DNA from: Acinetobacter calcoaceticus
GTDB taxonomy: Bacteria; Pseudomonadota; Gammaproteobacteria; Pseudomonadales; Moraxellaceae
DNA: 64,000 bases
Assembly (NCBI RefSeq): GCF_016508255.1
Contig: NZ_JADVKT010000006.1
Location: 186,001 to 250,000 of the forward strand
Reading direction: 5' to 3'
The notes under the pieces are model-generated. The model was not told where the DNA came from. It searched no databases and saw only the letters and a list, made by a program, of their open reading frames with translations. How positions within the stretch are numbered: position 1 is the stretch's first letter; the number at the start of each line of letters is the position of its first letter. Positions 8,865 through 17,091 of the stretch are shown here, in pieces. The position numbers were made by a program, and so were the translations under genes.

Positions 8865-9533
8865 ATGACAAAAATCCTGATGATTGAAGATGATTTTATG
8901 ATTGCTGAGTCAACGATAACGTTGCTGCAATATCATCAATTTGAGGTGGAGTGGGTCAATAATGGCTTAGATGGTCTGGCTCAATTGGCTAAAAATAAGT
9001 TTGATATCATTCTATTAGACTTAGGTTTGCCTATGATGGATGGCATGCAGGTCTTAAAGCAGATTCGTCAAAGAGCCGTGACTCCAGTTTTAATCATTTC
9101 GGCACGAGACCAGTTACAAAATCGTGTAGATGGATTAAACCACGGTGCAGATGATTACTTAATTAAACCATACGAATTTGATGAATTACTTGCTCGTATT
9201 CATGCTCTATTGCGCCGTAGTGGGGTAGAAGCTCAGCTTGCTAACCATGAGCAACTCTTACAAAGTGGTGATCTGGTTTTAAATGTTGAACAGCATATTG
9301 CAACCTTTAAAGGCCAACGGATCGACTTGTCGAATCGTGAATGGGCGATTCTTATTCCTTTGATGAGCCACCCAAATAAAATCTTTTCTAAAGCGAATCT
9401 TGAAGATAAGTTATATGACTTCGATAGTGAAGTGACTAGTAATACGATTGAAGTATATGTACACCACTTGAGGGCTAAACTCGGGAAAGACTTTATTCGA
9501 ACTATTAGAGGGTTGGGTTACCGCTTAGGATAA
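8865..9533 (+). CDS. pmrA: Response regulator PmrA
   Basis: The 222-residue OmpR-type regulator has a receiver domain with acidic pocket EDD (residues 8-10), phospho-acceptor Asp52 in LLDLGLPMMDG, and conserved Lys101 before Pro102. A winged-helix DNA-binding domain ends in TIEVYVHHLRAKLG...IRGLGYRLG. Residues at positions recalled as mutated in colistin-resistant A. baumannii (Glu8, Met12, Pro102) are in their unmutated state here. It activates pmrC and its own operon, and sits between pmrC and pmrB. Confidence 0.95.
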   Translation: MTKILMIEDDFMIAESTITLLQYHQFEVEWVNNGLDGLAQLAKNKFDIILLDLGLPMMDGMQVLKQIRQRAVTPVLIISARDQLQNRVDGLNHGADDYLIKPYEFDELLARIHALLRRSGVEAQLANHEQLLQSGDLVLNVEQHIATFKGQRIDLSNREWAILIPLMSHPNKIFSKANLEDKLYDFDSEVTSNTIEVYVHHLRAKLGKDFIRTIRGLGYRLG

Positions 9534-9562
9534 TTCTCGCTTAAATTTTGGAACTTCATAAA

Positions 9563-10897
9563 GTGCATTATTCATTAAAGAAACGACTGATTTGGGGCAC
9601 CTCAATTTTCAGTGTCATTTTAGGTTGTATATTAATTTTTAGTGCCTATAAGGTCGCACTTCAAGAAGTTGATGAAATTTTAGATACTCAAATGCAGTAT
9701 TTAGCAGAGCGAACAGCTGCATACCCTTTAAAAACAGTAAGTAGTAAGTTCGATTTACACAGAACTTATCATGAAGAAGATTTATTCTTAGATATTTGGG
9801 CTTATAAAGATCAGGCCCATTTATCTCACCAATTACATTTATTAGTTCCACCCGTCACACAAGCTGGTTTTTACTCGCATACAACTAGCCAAGGTGTGGT
9901 GAGAACTTATGTTGTGCCTTTAAAAGATTATCAGGTTCAGGTCAGTCAACAAGAGCATGTTCGTGAAGCTTTTGCTTTGGAGCTAGCAGGAAGTATGTTT
10001 ATTCCGTATTTAATTATTTTGCCATTTGCGATTTTTGCTTTAGCCGCAATTATTGGTCGAGGTCTAAAACCGATAGATGACTTTAAAAATGAGTTGAAGG
10101 AACGAGATTCGGAAGAATTAACGCCAATTGAAGTTGTAGACTATCCTCAAGAGCTTTTGCCTACTATTGATGAAATGAACCGTTTGTTTGAGCGTATTTC
10201 GAAAGCTCAAAATGAACAGAAACAGTTTATTGCAGATGCGGCTCATGAATTAAGAACTCCTGTTACAGCTTTAAATTTACAAACTAAAATTCTAATCAGT
10301 CAATTTCCTGAGCATGCATCGTTACAAAACCTGAGTAAAGGATTAGCACGAATTCAGCATTTGGTTACACAGCTTTTGGCTTTGGCTAAACAAGATGTTT
10401 CTTTAAGTGTGATTGAACCGACCAGAACTTTTCAACTCAATGATGTCGCTTTAAATTGTGTTGAACAGCTTGTTAATTTAGCTATGCAAAAAGATATTGA
10501 CCTAGGATTTGTTCGTAATGAACCTATTGAAATGCATAGTGTAGAGCCAACAGTACACTCGATTATTTTTAACTTAATTGATAATGCAATCAAATACACC
10601 CCTCATGAAGGAATGATTAATATTTCAGTTTTTACTGCTATAGATGGCGATGCATGTATACAAATTGAAGATAGCGGTGCGGGTATTGACCCTGAACATT
10701 ATGATAAAGTTTTAAAACGTTTTTATCGTGTACACCACCACCTTGAAGTAGGCAGTGGCTTAGGTTTATCTATTGTTGACCGAGCGACTCAGCGTTTAGG
10801 CGGAACTTTGACATTAGATAGAAGTTTAGAACTTGGTGGACTTTCTGTTCTGGTTAAACTTCCTAAAGTTCTACATATTCATGAAACAAGAACTTGA
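9563..10897 (+). CDS. pmrB: Sensor histidine kinase PmrB
   Basis: I chose GTG 9563 as start, giving 444 residues beginning MHYSLKKRLIWG, the length recalled for A. baumannii PmrB; TTG 9548 would add five residues. It has two membrane helices (about 10-30 and 144-164), a periplasmic domain and HAMP. The dimerisation/phosphorylation box ADAAHELRTPVTAL carries His228, followed by N, G1 (EDSGAGIDP) and G2 (GSGLGLSIV) ATP-binding boxes. Sites often changed in colistin resistance (Pro170, Ala227, Arg231, Thr232, Pro233) carry the expected residues. The last codons form half of a terminator stem. Confidence 0.95.
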   Translation: MHYSLKKRLIWGTSIFSVILGCILIFSAYKVALQEVDEILDTQMQYLAERTAAYPLKTVSSKFDLHRTYHEEDLFLDIWAYKDQAHLSHQLHLLVPPVTQAGFYSHTTSQGVVRTYVVPLKDYQVQVSQQEHVREAFALELAGSMFIPYLIILPFAIFALAAIIGRGLKPIDDFKNELKERDSEELTPIEVVDYPQELLPTIDEMNRLFERISKAQNEQKQFIADAAHELRTPVTALNLQTKILISQFPEHASLQNLSKGLARIQHLVTQLLALAKQDVSLSVIEPTRTFQLNDVALNCVEQLVNLAMQKDIDLGFVRNEPIEMHSVEPTVHSIIFNLIDNAIKYTPHEGMINISVFTAIDGDACIQIEDSGAGIDPEHYDKVLKRFYRVHHHLEVGSGLGLSIVDRATQRLGGTLTLDRSLELGGLSVLVKLPKVLHIHETRT

Positions 10898-10915
10898 TTA
10901 AGCAAGTTCTTGTTT
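10884..10915. terminator. Bidirectional terminator built from the ends of pmrB and the PAP2 gene
   Basis: A perfect 13-bp inverted repeat has arms 10884-10896 (AAACAAGAACTTG) and 10903-10915 (CAAGTTCTTGTTT) with a 6-base loop. The loop contains the stop codon of pmrB and the stop of the convergent gene, so both stems are coding sequence. Flanking T-runs are short, so termination strength is uncertain. Confidence 0.7.
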
Positions 10916-11593
10916 GATTCGTTTTTCAAACTCAAAGCGGTGAATACAAATCTTATAAAATAAGATATTTACTGCCCAAACCACCCAACCTGTCCATAAA
11001 TTGTGGCTAAGGAAATGAGCGCCACGCATCATTTGTCCCCAGCCCATCATAAAGCCTAAGATGATGCCAGCAATGAGATAAAAATAAGCACGTTTAGGTT
11101 GCTCAAGACGATAAACAAAAAAACCTGTCATTAAAATAAAGCCTGCGCTTGCATGACCGCCTGGAAAGCAATGACCATGGGTAGCAGTAAAATCCCACAC
11201 ATAACTTAAAGCAGTCGGATGAACCATATTCCAAGGGCAAGCATGTGCAGATTGTGATTTTAATAGGCCAACTACACCGCTACCAATCATGCTCACTAAA
11301 AACATATAGCCATATTGCCAGCGATAAATCTTCAATTTTTCTACTTTGAATGACGCAATCCACAGACCTAAAAAGATGACATACACAGTGGTGATGATTT
11401 GTTTTATGATTTCATGGTTAACCCTTACCAGATACCAATTGTCCCGATTAAAGAAATGACCTGTTGAATCCATCCAAGGATGGATGAGATACATATCAAT
11501 TTTCCCACCTACTGGAAATATAAATAAAAGTATAAAAAAACTAAGGGTAAGAAAAATAAGTTGAAGTTGAAAAAATTGTTTTTGGTGGTTCAT
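10898..11593 (-). CDS. PAP2-superfamily membrane phosphatase (lipid phosphatase, LpxE-like candidate)
   Basis: The 231-residue protein has about six membrane segments. The phosphatase signature is present in a variant form: LKSQSAHACPW (motif 1), CFPGGHASAGF (motif 2, catalytic His) and MRGAHFLSHNLWTGW (motif 3, second His; the usual final Asp is not seen). It converges tail-to-tail on pmrB with no spacer. The family includes lipid A 1-phosphatases and undecaprenyl or phosphatidate phosphatases. Proximity to pmrCAB makes a lipid A or phospholipid substrate attractive, but this is inference. Confidence 0.85.
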   Translation of the reverse strand: MNHQKQFFQLQLIFLTLSFFILLFIFPVGGKIDMYLIHPWMDSTGHFFNRDNWYLVRVNHEIIKQIITTVYVIFLGLWIASFKVEKLKIYRWQYGYMFLVSMIGSGVVGLLKSQSAHACPWNMVHPTALSYVWDFTATHGHCFPGGHASAGFILMTGFFVYRLEQPKRAYFYLIAGIILGFMMGWGQMMRGAHFLSHNLWTGWVVWAVNILFYKICIHRFEFEKRIKQELA

Positions 11594-11805
11594 TGCGATG
11601 TAGCATCAATTTGAGTGTGAGTTGAAGGCATTACATAAAATAAAACTTAAACTGTTCTTAAACTAAACAGGGTTTTATTTGTTAATCTTAAAATAATATT
11701 AAAATTAATATATTTTTCAGCAGTCTAAATTGATTGAGTAACGAATTGAAAGCATACTTTTTAATCAATAGTAAGTGTTTTATTTAAAATTTTATTTATA
11801 GAGCG

Positions 11806-11843
11806 TATTGATAAGCAGGATATTTTGATCCTGCTTATCAATT
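11806..11843 (-). terminator. Rho-independent terminator of amtB
   Basis: A 13-bp inverted repeat, TTGATAAGCAGGA (11808-11820) and TCCTGCTTATCAA (11829-11841), has an 8-base loop and lies just past the amtB stop on the minus strand. Confidence 0.75.
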
Positions 11844-11849
11844 GTTGAG

Positions 11850-13067
11850 TTAGAACATACCTTCTTCAGAGTTTGCAGAAATTTTATGAATAGATAAGTC
11901 TGCACCTCTAAACTCATCTTCTTGAGATAAACGAATGCCAATGGTTGCTTTAAGTAAGCCGTAAACAATAAAGCCACCAGCGAGCGCAATGGAAATCGCG
12001 AGTAATGTACCAATCAGTTGCGAGAAGAATGAAACACCGCCTAAACCGCCAAGCCACTTTTGGCCGAATAGCCCCACTGCAATACCACCGAATGCACCAC
12101 ATACGCCATGTAATGGCCATACACCTAACACATCATCAATTTTGAGTTTGTTTTGTGTGTAGGTAAATAGATACACAAACATTGCTCCAGCTGCACCTCC
12201 AATCACAAGCGCACTTATGGGATGAACAATGTCAGAACCCGCACAGATTGCCACTAAACCAGCAAGTGGACCGTTGTGTAAGAAACCGGGGTCATTTTTT
12301 CCAATCGCATTTGCTGTAATGGTTCCACCCACCATTGCCATAAGTGAGTTAATCGCAACTAGGCCAGAAATAGCATCAAGGCGTTGAGCACTCATGACAT
12401 TAAAGCCAAACCAGCCAACAATTAAAATCCATGAACCAAGTGCCAAAAATGGAATAGAAGACGGTGGGTGAGCACTTACACGACCATCTTTCTTATAACG
12501 ACCAGAACGTGCCCCTAATAAAATAACTGCAGCAAGTGCAATCCAACCGCCCATCGCGTGTACTACGACTGAACCGGCAAAGTCATGGAAAGCTGCGCCA
12601 AAGGTCGTTTCTAACCATTTTTGCAGACCGTAGTTACCGTTCCAGACCATCCCTTCGAAAAATGGATAAACCAGACCAACTAAAGCGAGTGTTGCGATGG
12701 CTTGAGAACGCATTTTTGCACGTTCAGCAATACCACCCGAAATAATGGCAGGAATAGCCGCAGCAAATGTGAGTAAAAAGAAACAACGCATGAGGTTGTA
12801 GCCATGATCACTTGCGAGGCTTGTACCATCATGGAAGAAATGCTGACCATAAGAAATGTAGTAGCCAACAAAGAAATATGCGATTGCAGAGAGGGCAAAA
12901 TCAGTCAGAATTTTACTCAGTGCGTTCACCTGATTTTTATGGCGTACCGTACCAAGTTCCAAGAATGCAAAACCTGCGTGCATGGCAAGAACCAAAACTG
13001 CACCAAGTAATAAGAAAAATAGATCTACATTTTGCATAGCATGCTCGAAAAAAGTGCTAAATTCCAT
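11850..13067 (-). CDS. amtB: Ammonium transporter Amt
   Basis: The 405-residue protein has about eleven membrane helices and hallmark Amt/MEP motifs: an FFFLLGAVLVLAMHAGFAFLE-like first helix, DFAGSVVVHAMGGWIALAAV with the conserved pore Asp and His, and the second pore His in VWPLHGVCGAFGG. It conducts ammonium at the inner membrane under nitrogen limitation. No glnK/PII gene is adjacent, unlike the common glnK-amtB arrangement. No signal peptide is obvious. A sigma-54-like promoter lies about 100 bp upstream. Confidence 0.95.
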   Translation of the reverse strand: MEFSTFFEHAMQNVDLFFLLLGAVLVLAMHAGFAFLELGTVRHKNQVNALSKILTDFALSAIAYFFVGYYISYGQHFFHDGTSLASDHGYNLMRCFFLLTFAAAIPAIISGGIAERAKMRSQAIATLALVGLVYPFFEGMVWNGNYGLQKWLETTFGAAFHDFAGSVVVHAMGGWIALAAVILLGARSGRYKKDGRVSAHPPSSIPFLALGSWILIVGWFGFNVMSAQRLDAISGLVAINSLMAMVGGTITANAIGKNDPGFLHNGPLAGLVAICAGSDIVHPISALVIGGAAGAMFVYLFTYTQNKLKIDDVLGVWPLHGVCGAFGGIAVGLFGQKWLGGLGGVSFFSQLIGTLLAISIALAGGFIVYGLLKATIGIRLSQEDEFRGADLSIHKISANSEEGMF

Positions 13068-13166
13068 TTTGGAACAAATCTGGGTCTGTAAATTGCACCA
13101 AAATAGACTTAAGGAATCTAAAAACCTAAGTTTGTCGAAACAAACTCAATTGCATAAAAATGAATA

Positions 13167-13183
13167 TGCAATAAGCGCACCAA
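13167..13183 (-). promoter_or_regulatory. Candidate sigma-54 promoter of amtB
   Basis: On the minus strand the sequence reads TTGGTGCGCTTATTGCA. Compared with TTGGCACG-N4-TTGCA it keeps the GG at -24, the GC at -12 and exact spacing, with two mismatches. It lies about 100 bp before the amtB ATG. Nitrogen control through NtrC/RpoN is the expected regulation of amtB. An inverted repeat, ATTGATG-N10-CATCAAT (13204-13227), lies just upstream and could be an activator site, but it is a poor match to the NtrC consensus. Confidence 0.6.
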
Positions 13184-13340
13184 TTTGGAGTTAAATGGTG
13201 AGCATTGATGATAGGTGGTGCATCAATTTGTTCGAAATAGAGCAGTTATAGAGCTTTTTTATAATAAAAGTCATGTAATGCGGCGATAAAATGACCTGAA
13301 ATGGCTCGTTATTAAGTTTCTAAAAATTATCCGTATTCAT

Positions 13341-14225
13341 TTAATGATCTGACCAAACTGCTTGAGCAACTTCAATAAATGCTTTAACGGCTGGACTGAT
13401 ATGCTTCTTGTTTTTTACTGCGAGTCCAATAGAACGTTTAAGATTCGGTTTAAAAGGGCGTTTAACTACGTTTGGATAGAGTGAGAGTAATTCTTTGGTA
13501 ATCACCATGTCCGATACAATTGAAACCCCTAACTGGTTGTGAACCATGCTCACGATGCTTAGAATTTGTGACACATAAAATTTGATGTCTGGTTTCACAT
13601 TAAAGTTTTTTAAAATTAATTCGACCTGATGCCTACTACCCGCCATTGTCATGATAAATGGGCAGTTTTCTAGGTGTGCTGGATCAATATAGAGTTGTTG
13701 CGCGAGCGGGTAACTACTCGGAATTAGGGCAACAAAACGGTCTTCAATTAAGGGAAACGTATCGAATCGCTCATCTGGCATAATCAAAAAACCGACTTCT
13801 ATGCGCCGTTCTAATAACCACTGAGCAACTTCTTTATCTTCACCTTCATCAATATAAATTTCGATTTTAGGGTAGCGCTGCCGAAAGATTTCTAAAATTT
13901 CAGGCAATAGATAAATGGATGATGATGCCCCAAAAGACCCAATACGTAACGTACCTTCGTTTAAACCATGAATTGCAGCCACTTCTTTTTCCAAAGTATG
14001 GGAAATGCTCAATAGTTCTTTTACATGGGTCAATAACTGCTGACCTGTCGTGGTGAGTTCAATATCACTTTGAGTTCTTGAAATGAGGTTAATGCCCCAT
14101 TGTTGTTCTAATGACTTCAGTGCATGAGAAACTGCCGACTGTGAAATTCCCAGCTTTTCTGCAGTAGCCGTAAAGCTTTTTAGTTCAGCAATAAGTGCGA
14201 AAATTTCAAGCTGGGTAAATGTCAT
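13341..14225 (-). CDS. LysR-type transcriptional regulator (intact copy)
   Basis: The 294-residue protein has an N-terminal winged helix-turn-helix (about 1-60: FTQLEIFALIAELKSFTATAEKLGISQSAVSHALKSLE, quoted in part) and a periplasmic-binding-like effector domain (about 90-290). It is divergent from an AEC-family transporter gene across a 115-bp promoter region with inverted repeats, the classic arrangement for a regulator controlling its neighbour. Its first 300 bp and upstream region are duplicated at 17.1-17.5 kb. The effector is unknown; a carboxylate such as malonate would fit the transporter family but is not shown. Confidence 0.9.
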   Translation of the reverse strand: MTFTQLEIFALIAELKSFTATAEKLGISQSAVSHALKSLEQQWGINLISRTQSDIELTTTGQQLLTHVKELLSISHTLEKEVAAIHGLNEGTLRIGSFGASSSIYLLPEILEIFRQRYPKIEIYIDEGEDKEVAQWLLERRIEVGFLIMPDERFDTFPLIEDRFVALIPSSYPLAQQLYIDPAHLENCPFIMTMAGSRHQVELILKNFNVKPDIKFYVSQILSIVSMVHNQLGVSIVSDMVITKELLSLYPNVVKRPFKPNLKRSIGLAVKNKKHISPAVKAFIEVAQAVWSDH

Positions 14226-14913
14226 GTTGTACTTATTATGAGTAAAAACTCATTTTATCATGAGTTTTCATTATCTTTAATATATGAGTAAGCCAAGGTA
14301 GTTGCCAAACAGCAAGCCTCAACAAAACTCGAGTAAAGAAATGAATAGCATTGTTTTATCTCTTTTTCCTTTAGTTGCATTAATTGCATCGGGATACTTA
14401 TTCAAAAAATATCGTTTTTTTAGCGATGAGTTTTGGGCGGGGGCAGAGAAGCTTAATTACTATATTTTATTTCCCGCTTTACTTTTCAGTACGCTATCAA
14501 CCGCGAAAATTGACTTACAAAGTTTGAGTACAGCCATTATTGCGATGTTGATTGTGGTTTTTGCTGTAACCGTCTTTTTATACATACTCCGAATGTTTTG
14601 GCACATACCACCTGCACGTTTTGGTGTGCATGTACAAAGTATGGTTCGTTTTAATACTTATATTGGTTTGGCTTTAGTGACTTCGCTTTTTAAAAGTGAA
14701 GGAATGGCAATTCTGGCAATTTTATTGGCGCTTTGCATTCCACTGGTAAACGTTATTTCGGTGCTTGCTTTAACTTCTAAAGAACACATGGCAATTAAAC
14801 CTGTTTTGATTGCACTCCTTAAAAACCCTTTAATTGCATCATGTGTAGTCGGGGCAACAGTCAATGCGCTTCATATCCCAATTTGGGAAGGCTTTACTCA
14901 GTTTATTAAGCTT
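13911..14913. repeat. Direct repeat, copy 1 (about 1.0 kb, lysR 5' half + promoter + AEC 5' part)
   Basis: This segment matches 17104-18106 at a constant offset of 3193 bases with no indels. From 13954 to 14913 I find only one difference (A14880 versus G18073). The left margin 13911-13953 differs at about 9 of 43 positions. The match ends abruptly after AAGCTT at 14913. The two copies are in the same orientation and flank the acyltransferase segment. Confidence 0.95.
14238..14290. promoter_or_regulatory. lysR/AEC operator region (copy 1)
   Basis: The divergent promoter region holds a 9-bp perfect inverted repeat, AAAACTCAT (14245-14253) and ATGAGTTTT (14260-14268). An overlapping ATGAGT-AAAA-ACTCAT (14238-14253) and a third ATGAGT at 14285 are also present. 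Such repeated dyads are typical LysR operator material. An identical copy sits 3193 bp downstream. Confidence 0.6.
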
Positions 14914-14919
14914 ATTTAA
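14341..14919 (+). pseudogene. AEC-family transporter, 3'-truncated copy
   Basis: Starting at ATG 14341 (MNSIVLSLFPLVALIASG) the frame gives 192 residues, against 301 for the intact copy at 17534. The two are identical through the codons for FIKL. The repeat then ends at 14913 and the frame runs into a stop two codons later (TAA 14917-14919). It keeps roughly the first half of the membrane helices and loses the second half, so transport activity is very unlikely. The promoter is intact, so the fragment may still be expressed. Its stop codon overlaps the stop of the convergent acyltransferase. Confidence 0.9.
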
Positions 14920-16686
14920 TTGAATATATCTGCAAATGAGGTGCTTTTTATAATATTGTTTCCAAAATATATAGCACCATATTTGGTTAAATGTGCTCTA
15001 TCTGTACTTAACATTAGACCTTGGTCATCTGTAATTGGAATTTTATTTCCAACTAATATGGGTTTTAATAATGAAATGTAATTTTCTGATGGAATTATAT
15101 TACTCATGTCATTATCCATTTTAATAAATTTTTCTGAAATTGGATTATATTGATTTGCTAGATCTTCTTTAGGTAAACGGATCAACCAATTTAAATTGTA
15201 ACCAAAATCTTTAATCCCTATGTAATATAATTTTTTCTGATTTTGATAAGTATATTTAATATTTAAATCCACACATTTTTTAGAATATTCATGATTGAAA
15301 GAAAAAACAATTATATTTGCTTGATAATATAGTTTTTCAGATGGATTAATGCATTCAAGAAAGTCATCTCTATAAATTATCTCAACATTGTTAGTTTTGA
15401 ATGTTTCTAATACTATGTTGATGAAATCTCTGCCGAATGAATTACCTACAATTAATAATTTTTTCCTTGAATCACTACTAAAGATTTTCTTTTTAAATGA
15501 GTATATTCTTTCATTGTATATTCGTTTATCAAGGTCTTCTATTTTTATATTGTGATCAAATATGCGACCTGGAATTCCATAATTTTTATTTAAAATAACT
15601 CCAGAAATTATAAAAAAAAGACTTCCTATAATTGCTAGTGAAAAAACTACATTCTGTGAAAAGATTTTTTTATTTCTAAATGGAGTTTCTATATATTTGA
15701 AAGATATATAAGATATAAAGAATATAAAGAATATAGTAGTCACAAAGGTTAATGTGCTTGGTTCTTTAATAGAATATATTCTTAATAATGAAAAAATTGG
15801 TTGATGGTAAAGGTATAGGCTGTAGCTTAATAAACCAATAAATACTATTGGTTTAAGACTTAATAACTTATATACTATAGTATTTTCTTTTGAAAAAACA
15901 ATAACTAAACAAGTCCCAATAGTAGGTAGTAAAAGGTAATAACTAGGAGATAAAATTGTATTATTAAATGTAAATATTGATATTAATATAAGAGATATTC
16001 CTATAAAGCTTAATATGTTGCAGGAGATAAAGTTTTTATTGTTAATTATTTTTTTATTAAGTAGAATTGTTAAGCTACCTCCTAGGGTTATTTCCCAAGC
16101 ACGTGTCGGTAGTATATAGAAAGCTATATTTGGAGATTTATTAACAAACCAAACAGCAAAAAAAAGACTACTAAAAAATATTAATATAAACATCCAAAGA
16201 ATCTTGTATTTAAAAAACCTCCATGCGAATATATATAATATAGGAGTTATAATGTAATACTGCTCTTCTACGCCAAGACTCCAAGTATGAAGTAGTGGTT
16301 TAAATTCACTTGATAAATCCCAATAACCACTAGTTAATGATAATAAAATATTATTTGAAAATAATGTAGTAGCTACAAGAGATTGCCCAAAGTTTTTATA
16401 CTCATCAGGCATCATTGTAAAATATCCTGTAACTAAGCTAAGTAACATTACAGAAAATAATGCGGGTAAAATCCTTCTTGCTCTTCTATCATAAAAGTTT
16501 ATAATAGAAAATTTATCATTTTTAAGTTCAGATAGAATAATTGTTGTTATTAAATAACCGCTTATTACAAAGAAAATATCTACACCGATAAATCCACCAC
16601 TAAAAATATTTAATCCTGCATGAAAAAAAAATGACAGGTAATACTGCTAGAGTTCTTAAGCCATCTATATCTGGTCTATAATTCAT
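14916..16686 (-). pseudogene. Acyltransferase-3 / SGNH O-acyltransferase (OafA-like), frameshifted at a T9 tract
   Basis: Reading from ATG at 16686 the protein begins MNYRPDIDGLRTLAVLPVIFF, then shifts out of frame in a run of nine T on the coding strand (A9 at 16623-16631) and stops after about 28 residues. Eight T would continue in frame with HAGLNIFSGGFIGVDIFFVI, YDRRARRILPAL and HTWSLGVEEQYYI, giving about 589 residues. The open part alone (from 16448) lacks the conserved His and first helices. The N-terminal part is an acyltransferase-3 membrane domain. The C-terminal part is SGNH-like (LLIVGNSFGRDF; DRAHLTKYGA). The predicted role is O-acetylation of a surface polysaccharide. Confidence 0.85.
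16623..16631 (-). repeat. Homopolymer tract (T9 on coding strand), candidate phase-variation switch
   Basis: Nine consecutive A on the plus strand lie inside the 5' coding region of the acyltransferase, directly before the codon for the conserved His. Loss of one base restores the full frame. Homopolymers of this length are slippage-prone in bacteria; an assembly error is the alternative. Confidence 0.7.
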
Positions 16687-17091
16687 AATATTTTAGTTTT
16701 AAAAATTTATAGCACATAATAAACACATATATCAGCTTATTTCAAGTATTTCATGGTGATTAAAAACCTATTTATACAACTAATACAGTTAAAGCAGTAT
16801 ATAGTCAGTTTCATAAAGTTACCAAGACTAAAGCAGTTTTTCTTTATATTGACGAAATGCGCAATGCTAGTCAAAAATTGGGGCAGACTGTAGTTCAAGT
16901 GTCAATAATTAACTTAGTTCTCTACTCTTAGTATTTTTCACACTCTCAAATTGCTCCTTAAAATCTAATTTTTTATCAGCAACCCCAAATTAAATATAAA
17001 ATTATTCGATAATATAAATGAATTTTTTGGTGTAAATGTTTGATTATAAATGATAATATAGGAATTTTTTAGCTTTAAAAATTTTCTTTAC
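16687..17091. other. Non-coding part of the acquired cassette
   Basis: About 400 bp of AT-rich DNA upstream of the acyltransferase start holds no open frame I would defend and no recognisable RNA or recombination site. It must contain the acyltransferase promoter if the gene is expressed from its own signals. It joins the diverged lysR fragment at about 17104. Confidence 0.5.

Noticed and set aside
14916..16448. The 510-codon open part of the acyltransferase as a complete gene starting MLLSLVTG
   Set aside because: It lacks the first helices and the conserved His, both of which are present just upstream in a shifted frame.
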